Part shown: one piece after another, positions 55,690 to 64,000 of the stretch
Layout: each line of letters begins with the position of its first letter
Numbering within the stretch: position 1 is the first letter of the stretch
Source: Rugalucina vietnamica
Lineage: Eukaryota; Mollusca; Bivalvia; Lucinida; Lucinidae
DNA length: 64,000 nucleotides
Direction: 5' to 3'
NCBI GenBank assembly: GCA_964017185.1
Contig: OZ024869.1
Span: 6,842,501-6,906,500 of the forward strand
Made by a program: the position numbers and the translations under genes
The notes under the pieces: generated by a model
The model's database searches: none
What the model was told of the DNA's origin: nothing
What the model saw: the letters and a program-made list of their open reading frames with translations, nothing else

Positions 55690-56130
55690 ATTACCATACT
55701 CCTGATTATTTAAACAAGCATGATCACACAGGTTATCAGGAGATGACCAACATGACTGAGAACAATGCATATAAAATCTGTATGTGGTCATGGGGAGTAA
55801 AATAGCTGTCTGGGAACAATGGATCACTCTGATCTGTGGTAAGTAAAGTTATTCCCAGACAGGTACATGTATTAGAGCGATGCACGACATTTCGTCGAAA
55901 ATGTGTTTTGACGAAAATTTTATAACTTCAAAAATATTCACCGCAAAATTTTGAGATTTATTCTGTAGAAGACTAGCCTATAGGTCCACATTTTGAGCCA
56001 CCAACCACTAGGTTTAGGGTAAAGGTCCATCTATAAAGGTCTGGGCATGGGGACATTTTCGACAAATGTAATTTTTGACGAAATGTTGTGGATTCGTATT
56101 TGGGTTCTGAGCTTATATCCTTTAATATTG
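55690..56130. other. No gene seen
   Basis: Unassigned. 55880-56095 has a loose inverted symmetry (CATTTCGTCGAAAATG versus CATTTTCGACAAATG) that may mark a small unlisted element. Confidence 0.4.
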
Positions 56131-56176
56131 TCATAAAGGTTTTATTGTTGTTGATATTTCTTGTAGTTTTCAGTTG

Positions 56177-56738
56177 TTCTGTAATTTTGTCTTTGGGGAA
56201 TTTGCATACTTTATATATTCTTCAGTACGTTCCTGATACTTTGATTGTTCTTATTATGATGACATAAAACACACACAAATTTCTGGTCACTAATTTATTT
56301 ACAACATAAGGTATTTACATGCCAAGCGAGTATTCCCTAATAATTGTCCATGTAGGTACATTTGAGCAGTGGGGCAAGCCCCCTGTGCAAAGCTATGTAT
56401 ATTAATTCACAGTCACATCTTGCTATTTCTGCACAGCCATTCATATATATAAAAATTCCTTGTTTTAGTTCTAAAGTCAGAAATATCCTTTTTTCACAGT
56501 TTAGTTTTGCCAGTTTAAATACCCTATCATTGCTTTTGTTTCCTCATACATGTCTTAAATTTTAATTTATCAACTTGAGGAAATAGTACAAAAATTTCAT
56601 AATTTTACTTAATTTTAAATGTTATTCCTTGAGAATTACCCAAGGCAGTAACCTACAAATTGGTTTTGATTATAAAACTGTCAGACCAATAATTTTTGGT
56701 GGGAGCTTTTGCTTTAATAATTTCCTTGTCATAATATT
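56177..56738 (+). repeat. 0.56-kb direct repeat, copy 1
   Basis: Identical as far as I can read to 58148-58709 (offset 1,971). A further ~45 bp of weaker similarity lies to the left of each. Confidence 0.93.
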
Positions 56739-58147
56739 CCCTCTACTTTTAAATTGTGATGTCCTCATCACAAAGTTTTACTTTTTCATTTCTTCTATAC
56801 ATTCTTGTTTTACTATCTTTAAATTTTAATGCAATTAATTGGCTAAAGTTGACCAACAGTTTTTACAAGAGCCTGACCAGTCTCATTGTGCATTATTTTA
56901 ATTCTAATTTATGACATTTACGCTTTCAATCATATTTTTTATTTATTTCTTTCAGCAGCACAACTTTATTTCAGTATTAACACCTCTTGTGAAAATACAA
57001 TTTTTCTTCACTTATGAATGCCTCCCTCTTACACTATCTCACTGATTCACCATTTATCTTCATTATTTTTCAGTGATTTCTCAGTAGATATGTAATTCAG
57101 ACACCATATAACTTTATTTGATTGACAAGCGGTCATTTAATCATTGAATTTAGCATCATAGACTAGCTAGCCAGTCCTTAACGTAACTCTGTCATTTATT
57201 TTGGTCAATTTTAGTCAAATGCATTTGAGGATTAAAGTTAGCCTGCTGATACATTTGGAATGAGGAATGCCATGGAGTTTTCATTTTTTTTTTATTATTT
57301 TGCCTAAATTTTAGATCATTTTATTCCTCGAGATTTTACCTAAAAGTAAAACAAAATATAGAGATAAAAATAAAGAAGCTTAGAAAAAAAAATCAATGAA
57401 AGATGTCCACAACAATCCTCAGGCCCATACTAAGTACAACAAAACAGAAGTTTCAGTTATTCCCACCACCCTTATCCATGAGTATTCATTGTTTTAAATA
57501 AAATTTGTGTATTTTAATATCACTATACTCTATTCATATTTCATTTAGCACTTTATGAATACAATCATGCTGTAGATTATTCATAATATAAAAGTTATTA
57601 AAATTAATTTTGTTTGAAATGCTTTTTAGAATTAATTATGTGATGGTAACATTTTTTACTTATAAATTTATTCTGTTTGGTGCATATTGTGTTGACTGTG
57701 CAGAAATGTTATATTTAAACATACATACATGAATATGATAACATGTTAATAAAATAAACAAAGTAGAAGAACACACAAATAATATCATTAAGTATTAAAA
57801 AGTTCATATAAGCATAGGTTGTTTGATCAGTCCAAATTGTAGTACTTAATCAAATAAATTGTTCTAATTTTTGTCCAAAAGAATTGTATGTAATAGTCAA
57901 ATAATAGCATCAAATGGTCCTCTTCAGTCCAGTATGTTTAGTTCCAATGTGTTGCACATCATGATTCCATGAGATTTCCTAATAGTCCAAAAAGAAAGTT
58001 TTTTGTAGATCTCCAATCACCATTCTGTTTCTTTTTCTTTCCTTTGTTCCTGGGATCTGGAAACAGCCAAAAGGTGTTTCCAACCGCGGATTTCCACCAT
58101 ATTGTCATCAAGGTTTTTGTTGATGTTTCTTGATAATTTTTAAATGA
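56739..58147. other. Spacer between direct repeats, no gene seen
   Basis: AT-rich, with no open frame of note, no gag or pol motif and no primer-binding-like site next to copy 1. Confidence 0.6.
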
Positions 58148-58709
58148 TTCTGTAATTTTGTCTTTGGGGAATTTGCATACTTTATATATTCTTCAGTACG
58201 TTCCTGATACTTTGATTGTTCTTATTATGATGACATAAAACACACACAAATTTCTGGTCACTAATTTATTTACAACATAAGGTATTTACATGCCAAGCGA
58301 GTATTCCCTAATAATTGTCCATGTAGGTACATTTGAGCAGTGGGGCAAGCCCCCTGTGCAAAGCTATGTATATTAATTCACAGTCACATCTTGCTATTTC
58401 TGCACAGCCATTCATATATATAAAAATTCCTTGTTTTAGTTCTAAAGTCAGAAATATCCTTTTTTCACAGTTTAGTTTTGCCAGTTTAAATACCCTATCA
58501 TTGCTTTTGTTTCCTCATACATGTCTTAAATTTTAATTTATCAACTTGAGGAAATAGTACAAAAATTTCATAATTTTACTTAATTTTAAATGTTATTCCT
58601 TGAGAATTACCCAAGGCAGTAACCTACAAATTGGTTTTGATTATAAAACTGTCAGACCAATAATTTTTGGTGGGAGCTTTTGCTTTAATAATTTCCTTGT
58701 CATAATATA
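58148..58709 (+). repeat. 0.56-kb direct repeat, copy 2
   Basis: Second member of the pair. Sequence diverges after CATAATAT at 58709/56738. Confidence 0.93.
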
Positions 58710-58821
58710 CTGATTTCATCTGCATTGGTTATTCTCAGTTGCGTTGTTTGTCTCTGGATATCCGGTGTGTTGTTGTTTCTTCCTGTACCATCTTCTACAA
58801 TTTATGGGACAGTAATATATT

Positions 58822-59033
58822 TGAGCCTGTGCGTGACATAACCAACAATTTTGGTTTCCGACCAGGTCCGACACAAACCGGGCTGTACAGTCACAGAAGA
58901 TGGTTAGAAGCTGGAAATTTGGATTTAGAAAGTAGAGGAATTGTACTATCCTTGTAGCGAAACAAAGGTGCTGATCAGCTTCGCAGTTTGTTTTCGCCTA
59001 TGCAGGTTGTTGGTTTTCCCATGCGGTGACTCA
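58822..59033 (-). mobile_element. GAGCC-type MITE, copy 12
   Basis: Begins TGAGCCTGTGCGTGACATAACC and ends CCCATGCGGTGACTCA. The central palindrome has a deletion. Confidence 0.78.
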
Positions 59034-59352
59034 TTTCATTTATTTGACCAACTATTTATTAATACCATAAAATTCTATTTATATCTGACAGTTATCTGTT
59101 TAACTTAGGATATAATCTGAATTATTACTTTGAATGTGCCGTAACATGCAAACATAAGATCAAAGCAATGGACATGACAAACAATCAGCCAAATGCACCT
59201 TGGTTCTTATCATAATTTTTTTCTTTTTCTTTTTTCTTTCACTCATTCTAGAAAAAAAGACTAAAGTCCTGGATATAAGATTTTTAAATTTTAGTAGCTT
59301 TAAAGCAAGTTGTTAATCCCAGAAGGCAGGTTTTATTCAAATCATTCTCAAA

Positions 59353-59575
59353 TGAGCCTTTGCATGAGAAAACCAACAATTTGGATTTCGAACTGTCCGA
59401 CACAAACCAGGCTTTACAGCCACAGAAGAAGGCTAGAAGCTTGAAATTTTGGATTTAGAGGAAGAGGGATTGTATGTGTAGTGAAAACAATGGCGCCAAT
59501 CAGCTTGGCAGTTACCGTGAGCTGGTCTAAACCTTTGTTTTGGCATATGCTAATTGTTGGTTTTCTCATATTGTA
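59353..59575 (-). mobile_element. GAGCC-type MITE, copy 13
   Basis: Begins TGAGCCTTTGCATGAGAAAACC. The right end is eroded (GTTGGTTTTCTCATATTG). Confidence 0.75.
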
Positions 59576-59579
59576 ATGA

Positions 59580-60550
59580 GTGTTTCTTTATCAAATAAGT
59601 GACCATCAGCACATCCATGTTAAAATGTTGGGCTAAGAGAAATTAATGTGTGATTCTAAGTTCATTTGAAAATATGGTAGCATTTTTCAGGTCCGTTAGA
59701 TCTCAATTGAAATTTTTTTTCTCTGGGATTATTCTTGTGTGGCAAATTGGAACACTATAGTTAACTTTAGAAACAATGATTTTTTGAAAACTGATCGACA
59801 AATAAATAAAAAAAAATTGCAAATATAAGGTTATTAAATGTGCATGTCAGTCTGTATGCTTAGAGATTAACCCAATCATGAACAAATTTTAGACTTCCCT
59901 GTTTGATTGGTTAAAACAATATTAATTACAAAATCAAATTACAAAGTATTTCAATTGCCTAATAAATTAAGTGTCAGGATTGGAAAACAAGTCATATGGC
60001 TAATAAATATCCTCTTCCCTGTTTTGATTACATGATGAATATTATGGAGAATCTACCATCAACTTCTTCTATGGATTAATTTGAAGCTTTTCATTTTTTT
60101 GTTTATTTTGGCTCACATGGGTGTGTTGATTCCTTTTTCTCCAGACATTTTGCGATGCAAGGTGGATTTAATACAACCCATGAAACTGGCAACACTTCAG
60201 TTTCAAGTTTCTCAAAAACTTTAAAAATATGGTGTATTCGGAAATATTCACATTACTTTTTTGTGACTTTCTATTTTCAATTAAAATGGAGTTCTTGAAT
60301 TCACTAGGGAGTACACATGCAGTCTGTAAAGCTTGTAGCAAGTCTTCCCTAGCAAGAACTTTGAATGCAAGAGGCAACAAATTCATGAATATTAATGAAA
60401 ATTAAATTCTCATGAATATTTCAAAACTTACAGTACAATTAGAGTAACATATAGTTTAGACCCAGATCAGGCTTAAACTGTTTACAAATGTTACCTGGTG
60501 CGTAGATAACATTGGTTGACAAAAACCAAATAGATTATTCCATTTTCTTC
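59580..60550. other. Intergenic or 5' intron of the adenylyl cyclase, no feature identified
   Basis: AT-rich and unassigned. It ends in the polypyrimidine acceptor of the next exon. Confidence 0.5.
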
Positions 60551-60555
60551 TTCAG

Positions 60556-60603
60556 ATGAGAGATTGCAATAAAGTACAATTCTTCGTGAGCAGACGACGG
60601 TAA
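60556..60603 (+). CDS. Upstream ORF (15 codons) ahead of the adenylyl cyclase start
   Basis: ATG directly follows the acceptor TTTTCTTCTTCAG. The frame MRDCNKVQFFVSRRR stops at TAA 60601-60603, 14 bases before the main ATG. Such a uORF would reduce or regulate initiation at 60618 if this exon start is used. Confidence 0.45.
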   Translation: MRDCNKVQFFVSRRR

Positions 60604-60617
60604 AGTACACACACAGA

Positions 60618-61526
60618 ATGGAACAGGATGTGAACGTACCGAGCAGCGGAAAGAACTTCCGGATTAAGACAATGGGGAAATCGGACAGCGATTGTGAAAG
60701 TCACGGTTCCTCTGTTGCTATGGAAGTGTATAATAAGGTGTCAGACATGAATTCTATGAAAAACGGAGACTTAACTAGTCCGACGCAAATAAAAAAGAAC
60801 CATAAGTCAATGTTTCAACAGCTGTATATAAAGCCTCAGACAAAAGTTGCTCCTGCGGAAAATATTGGGGAGGCACATACACCGAGTTCTGCTTCCCATA
60901 AATCAGCTTGGGACAGAGCTAAAGAAGCACATGAACTGCAGGAGTCGCAGGACCAACGACGTAGGGATACAAATGACTCACAGGATGACCTACTTTACAA
61001 AGAAAAGTGGTTCCTGCAAAGATCATACAAAGATATTTTGAAAACAAAAAGATTTAAAAATCCAAAGCTTGAGCATTTATACCAGAGGTATTTTTTCAAA
61101 TTGAATCAGTATAATTTAACAATTTTGATGGGATTATTTTGTGTGATTGCAATTCTACAGATAATATTCTATTACATAAGTGGTGCCCCTCTTCCAATGA
61201 GAGGTGTCTGCCTAGGAATAATAATAGTGATATTTATCTTCCTCGAAGTATTGTGCAATAGGTCATCTTTTGATCAACGACAATCTAGTCTGGTGTGTTA
61301 TGTGATAGCAGTGATGTTATGCGGGTTCGTAGCACTGATAACTGCAGATACAAACCCACGATCGGCATCAGACAGCGTCTGGTGCACGGTGTTGTTCATA
61401 TACATGACATATGCTTTGCTTCCAATTCGTATGAGACTTGCCGTTTCTGGTGCAAATTGTTTTGTTATAATTCATCTTATTATCACCATTGTCAGGAATT
61501 ATCAGGATTCTTTTGCTTGGAGACAG
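60618..61526 (+). CDS. Adenylyl cyclase type 5/6-like, first coding exon
   Basis: 303 codons from ATG at 60618 (A at -3, G at +4) to the donor GTGAGA at 61527, phase 0. The first ~150 residues are a polar cytoplasmic N-terminus. RFKNPKLEHLYQRYFFKLNQ, at about residues 145-164, is the conserved lead-in of ADCY5/6. Five of the first six membrane segments follow (about residues 167-188, 195-213, 224-243, 253-270 and 273-293), with the diagnostic VLCNRSSF and PRSASDSVWCTVLFIYMTYALLP-type stretches. The catalytic C1 and C2 domains are beyond the window. The enzyme makes cAMP under G-protein control at the plasma membrane (family knowledge). Type 5 and type 6 cannot be separated; invertebrates usually have one gene for both. 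Confidence 0.9.
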
Positions 61527-61784
61527 GTGAGAATAACTTAACCCATTGATGATGAATGGCCTTTCCCATCATTTGGACAAGTCCAATTTCATTTTTAGGG
61601 GAATTGGGAGTGATATTCAAATTTTATTGAATTTTTTGATGAAATTGCCCTATGTAAACAGAATAGCCCCAGATGGGATGTCCCTTTCTGGGGTGTCACA
61701 TCTTGGACTATGCTGTTTGTCTATGTCCCATAAAAAGGTTGCCAAGCTTATATGAGTTAACTTAGATACAGAGACATTATATTA
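61527..61784 (+). other. Adenylyl cyclase intron 1, first part
   Basis: No feature seen; the next coding exon is not found before base 64000. Confidence 0.6.
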
Positions 61785-61789
61785 GCCAC

Positions 61790-62003
61790 GATGCAAGAAA
61801 AATGGTCTTTGGGGTTTCAGACCATGTCTGACACAAACTGGCCTGAACAGAAGAAGGCCAGAAGCTGGAAATTTCAGATTTTAGAAGGAGAGGGATTTTA
61901 GTATCCCGGAAGCGAGAACAAGGGCACTGATTAGCTGTGCAGTTACATCACAGCTGATGTTTTCGCACAGGCAAATACCTGGTTTTCTTATGGTATAGCT
62001 TAT
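61790..62003 (-). mobile_element. GAGCC-type MITE, diverged copy 14
   Basis: Ends are degraded (ATTAGCCACGATGCAAGAAAA, ATGGTATAGCTTA). The middle retains GACACAAACTGGCCTG and AGCGAGAACAAGGGC. Confidence 0.65.
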
Positions 62004-62351
62004 ATGGGAGAACCTGCTTTTTAGCTCATCTTGTAATGAGTATGCCAAGACTTCGGCATCTGTCGTTTTTACCATTTTCTAGCATTTGAATAGGTAAAAA
62101 GTCACAGAACTGAGCAGGATCATTGGAGAGAGTTTAATGGGGAGTTAATGGGGAGTGCAAATAAATGGAATATTGATGGCTGTGGCCAAAGTAACTGATT
62201 AGTTCTTTATGTACTTCTTTAATCTTAAAGTTGGTCAGTGTGGCCAAACTTATTCTTCCACAATTCAAATGAATTGCCAGGTCAATCCTTACCTGAAGAG
62301 AACCAACAATAAGTGGCAAAACCTGCAACTGCTGATTCCAGTGGTGTACAC

Positions 62352-62525
62352 ATGCGCGGATCCAGAGGGGGGGACCGGGGGTCCGGACCCCCTCTGGAAT
62401 TTGAAAATTTTACCTAAAAAAAGGTAATTTCGGGATTTTTTTTGGGTTGGACCCCCCCTCGTCTGTGATCAAAAATTACCATTTTCGTTGGACCCCCTCT
62501 CATGAAAATTTCCGGATCCGCGCAT
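62352..62525. mobile_element. 174-bp element with 12-bp inverted ends ATGCGCGGATCC
   Basis: Perfect terminal inverted repeats ATGCGCGGATCC/GGATCCGCGCAT. Inner GGACCCCCTCT/AGAGGGGG stretches are also inverted. GTACA lies near both ends (62346-62350 and 62527-62531), possibly a target duplication. Confidence 0.75.
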
Positions 62526-62579
62526 GGTACAAATCTTACTTGCTTTATAAATGTTCAAAGTTTCACTATGAAAATTTTC

Positions 62580-62745
62580 TAAAAGTACTGAGTAGTACTC
62601 GTAAAATACTCATAAGTACAGGGCTTTTTGCATCAGTACTTGAGTAAGTACAAGTACTTATACTCAGAAATTTTGGTGGGTACTGAGTATTGCTGAGTAC
62701 TGTAAAAACTGTACTCGAGTAAGTACAAGTACGAGTACTCCATCC
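62580..62745. repeat. AGTAC/GTACT-rich tract
   Basis: More than a dozen AGTACT, GAGTAC or AGTACAAGTAC motifs occur in 165 bp, without a fixed period. Confidence 0.8.
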
Positions 62746-62991
62746 TTGTTTATAAACCAATCACCCTATTAATATTGCTAGGAAGATTATTTCGATCAGG
62801 CAATCATCATAACTTTGCAAAAAGGTTAATTATGTACAGTCTATCAACAAATTTAAATAGAATGTTTGTACATTTCTAACAACATTAGAATGAACTCAAG
62901 TGATATACTGGCCAAACTTATTCTTCCTCCACTATAAAATATTTCGACCCATTGTTTGTTAGTTAGCCTGTGCCCAAGTAAAGGCAGTATA

Positions 62992-63661
62992 AAGTCCAAT
63001 TCGCATGCTCAAAAAATACACGCGTGTAAATATACTCCGGTGTGTATTTATACTCTGGTCTGCAAATCAACCTGAGAGTAAATTTAAATTGCGTTCGCAT
63101 GGGTTTTATCGCCAGGAGGCTGAGGCTGCTTCAAGGTGTTCATGTAGACTTTGGCAGCAGAGGGGAATCATGTAATGATCAGGTTATACAGTTCCCTTTT
63201 TTCATCCTTTTACAAGGAATTACTGTTAAAATGTCCCAAGAGTCCTAACCAAGAATGATGAAGAAATAGTGTGGCTGTTTGCACTGCATATGATCTAAAA
63301 TGTTATGAATGGCAATAAACTCTTATTTAGCAACAATGTCCACAGTTTCAGCAATTGTCATATAATCAGAAACAAAAAATGTGAAAATTCATTATCTAAA
63401 AGCAGAATATTGACTTGAAATAAAAATACTCATGGGTAAATTTTACTTTGCGTTCGCATGGGACATAATAGTAAATTTACACGTGTGTATTTGTAAAAAT
63501 AAAATTTGCATCTGGTCAGACCCAGGAGTAAATTTACCCATATGTAAATATACTCCGGTGTGTATTTGCGTTCGCATGCGCCATTTACTTACCCCGAGTA
63601 AAATTTTCACACTGGAGTATATTTACACGTGTGTATTTTTGGCGCATGCGAATTGGACTTA
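62992..63661. mobile_element. 670-bp inverted-repeat element with GCGTTCGCATGGG motifs
   Basis: The ends are AAGTCCAATTCGCATGC and its inverse, followed by a longer imperfect arm containing TACAC(G)CGTGTA and ATACTCCGGTGTG. TTGCGTTCGCATG occurs three times inside, at about 63089, 63449 and 63566. Confidence 0.82.
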
Positions 63662-64000
63662 AGACACATGCCAGAAAATACCATATCTTAGGTGAGTGCT
63701 TACAGGACCATTGGCAATAATGGTAGTATTGTCTTAGTCTGGGAGAATAAGTACAATATGTTTTGTGTGCTACCAGTGGGGATCAGCATTTTATTCACAT
63801 TTAAACTGCTGAATATTAAACACATCTGAAGCATTTAACACATTGTTACTGCAGTTTTTCTAGTAACTTGTAAAAGTCTGTATCTTTCAAAAATAGTATA
63901 TAGACAAGACTGATATTGGCTCATTCAACTTATAAGGCCTTCATCAGTCGATTTGCTGTGGAAGTCAATGGGTTGCTAAAACTACATCAGGATGTGCTAA
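63662..64000. other. Right edge, no gene seen
   Basis: Starts with TTAGGTGAGTGCTTACAGGACCATTGG, which resembles the repeat terminus at 36320-36350. Otherwise unassigned intron of the adenylyl cyclase. Confidence 0.4.

Noticed and set aside
56177-58709. LTR retrotransposon with 0.56-kb LTRs
   Set aside because: No TG..CA ends, primer-binding site, polypurine tract or coding region was seen between the copies.

Overview
This is animal nuclear DNA: AT-rich, intron-rich and crowded with transposons. The protein matches are metazoan. The repeats (a roughly 0.56-kb element ending in GCTCACCTGAGC, a repeat beginning ATGCTCC..CTTCGAAGAAGCAT, and many GAGCCGCCTCATGAGAAAACC elements) resemble those I associate with bivalve molluscs. 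That taxonomic placement is inference; I cannot name a species.

Four host genes are supported. (1) 662-10528, minus strand: the first seven coding exons (296 codons, running off the left edge) of the DEAD-box helicase DDX42, from the start codon through the Walker A motif. (2) 29892-38039, plus strand: a complete four-exon, 149-codon INO80C (Ies6-like INO80 chromatin-remodelling subunit). (3) 38245-38826, plus strand: a single-exon TM2D1-like membrane protein starting only 205 bp after the INO80C stop. (4) 60618-61526, plus strand: the first coding exon (303 codons) of a class III adenylyl cyclase of the ADCY5/6 type, running off the right edge.

The most unusual signal is shared by two of these genes. 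DDX42 exon 5 and INO80C exon 2 each begin at the end of a tandem array whose unit is the 3' splice site plus the first bases of that same exon. In DDX42 the unit is 81 bp (14 intronic plus 67 exonic bases, about 20 units over 5401-7165). In INO80C it is 39 bp (12 intronic plus 27 exonic bases, 19 acceptors over 30779-31515). Both units are whole numbers of codons, and the host reading frame stays open through almost every unit. Each array is therefore a ladder of alternative in-frame acceptors that could add 27 or 13 residues per step. I do not recognise this as a described class of feature. A copy of the same short inverted-repeat element lies against each locus.

The 19-kb interval between the divergent DDX42 and INO80C genes is mostly mobile DNA. 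Its centrepiece is a 7.5-kb tyrosine-recombinase retrotransposon of the Ngaro/DIRS class (19061-26604, minus strand) with gag-like, RT-RNase H, tyrosine recombinase and SGNH hydrolase regions. It has textbook split direct repeats (A1-ORFs-B1-A2-B2) meeting at an AATT core. An uninterrupted copy of its target sequence survives at 27362-27564. The element carries an in-frame TGA, a frameshift and a stop in the recombinase, so it looks recently dead or dependent on recoding. Around it lie LINE 3' fragments, long hairpin elements and decayed coding-like repeats.

Other regions: a broken mariner element with clean terminal repeats (3430-4550) inside DDX42 intron 5; nested insertions in INO80C intron 3 (33.0-36.4 kb); a hairpin element (46943-47453); an element with inverted arrays of 16-bp repeats at its ends (49151-50346); a 3.7-kb field of scattered AGATATCT palindromes split by a LINE fragment (51640-55330); a near-identical 0.56-kb direct repeat pair 1,971 bp apart (56177 and 58148); and further short inverted-repeat elements. 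No tRNA or rRNA gene, CRISPR array or bacterial-type operon is present.
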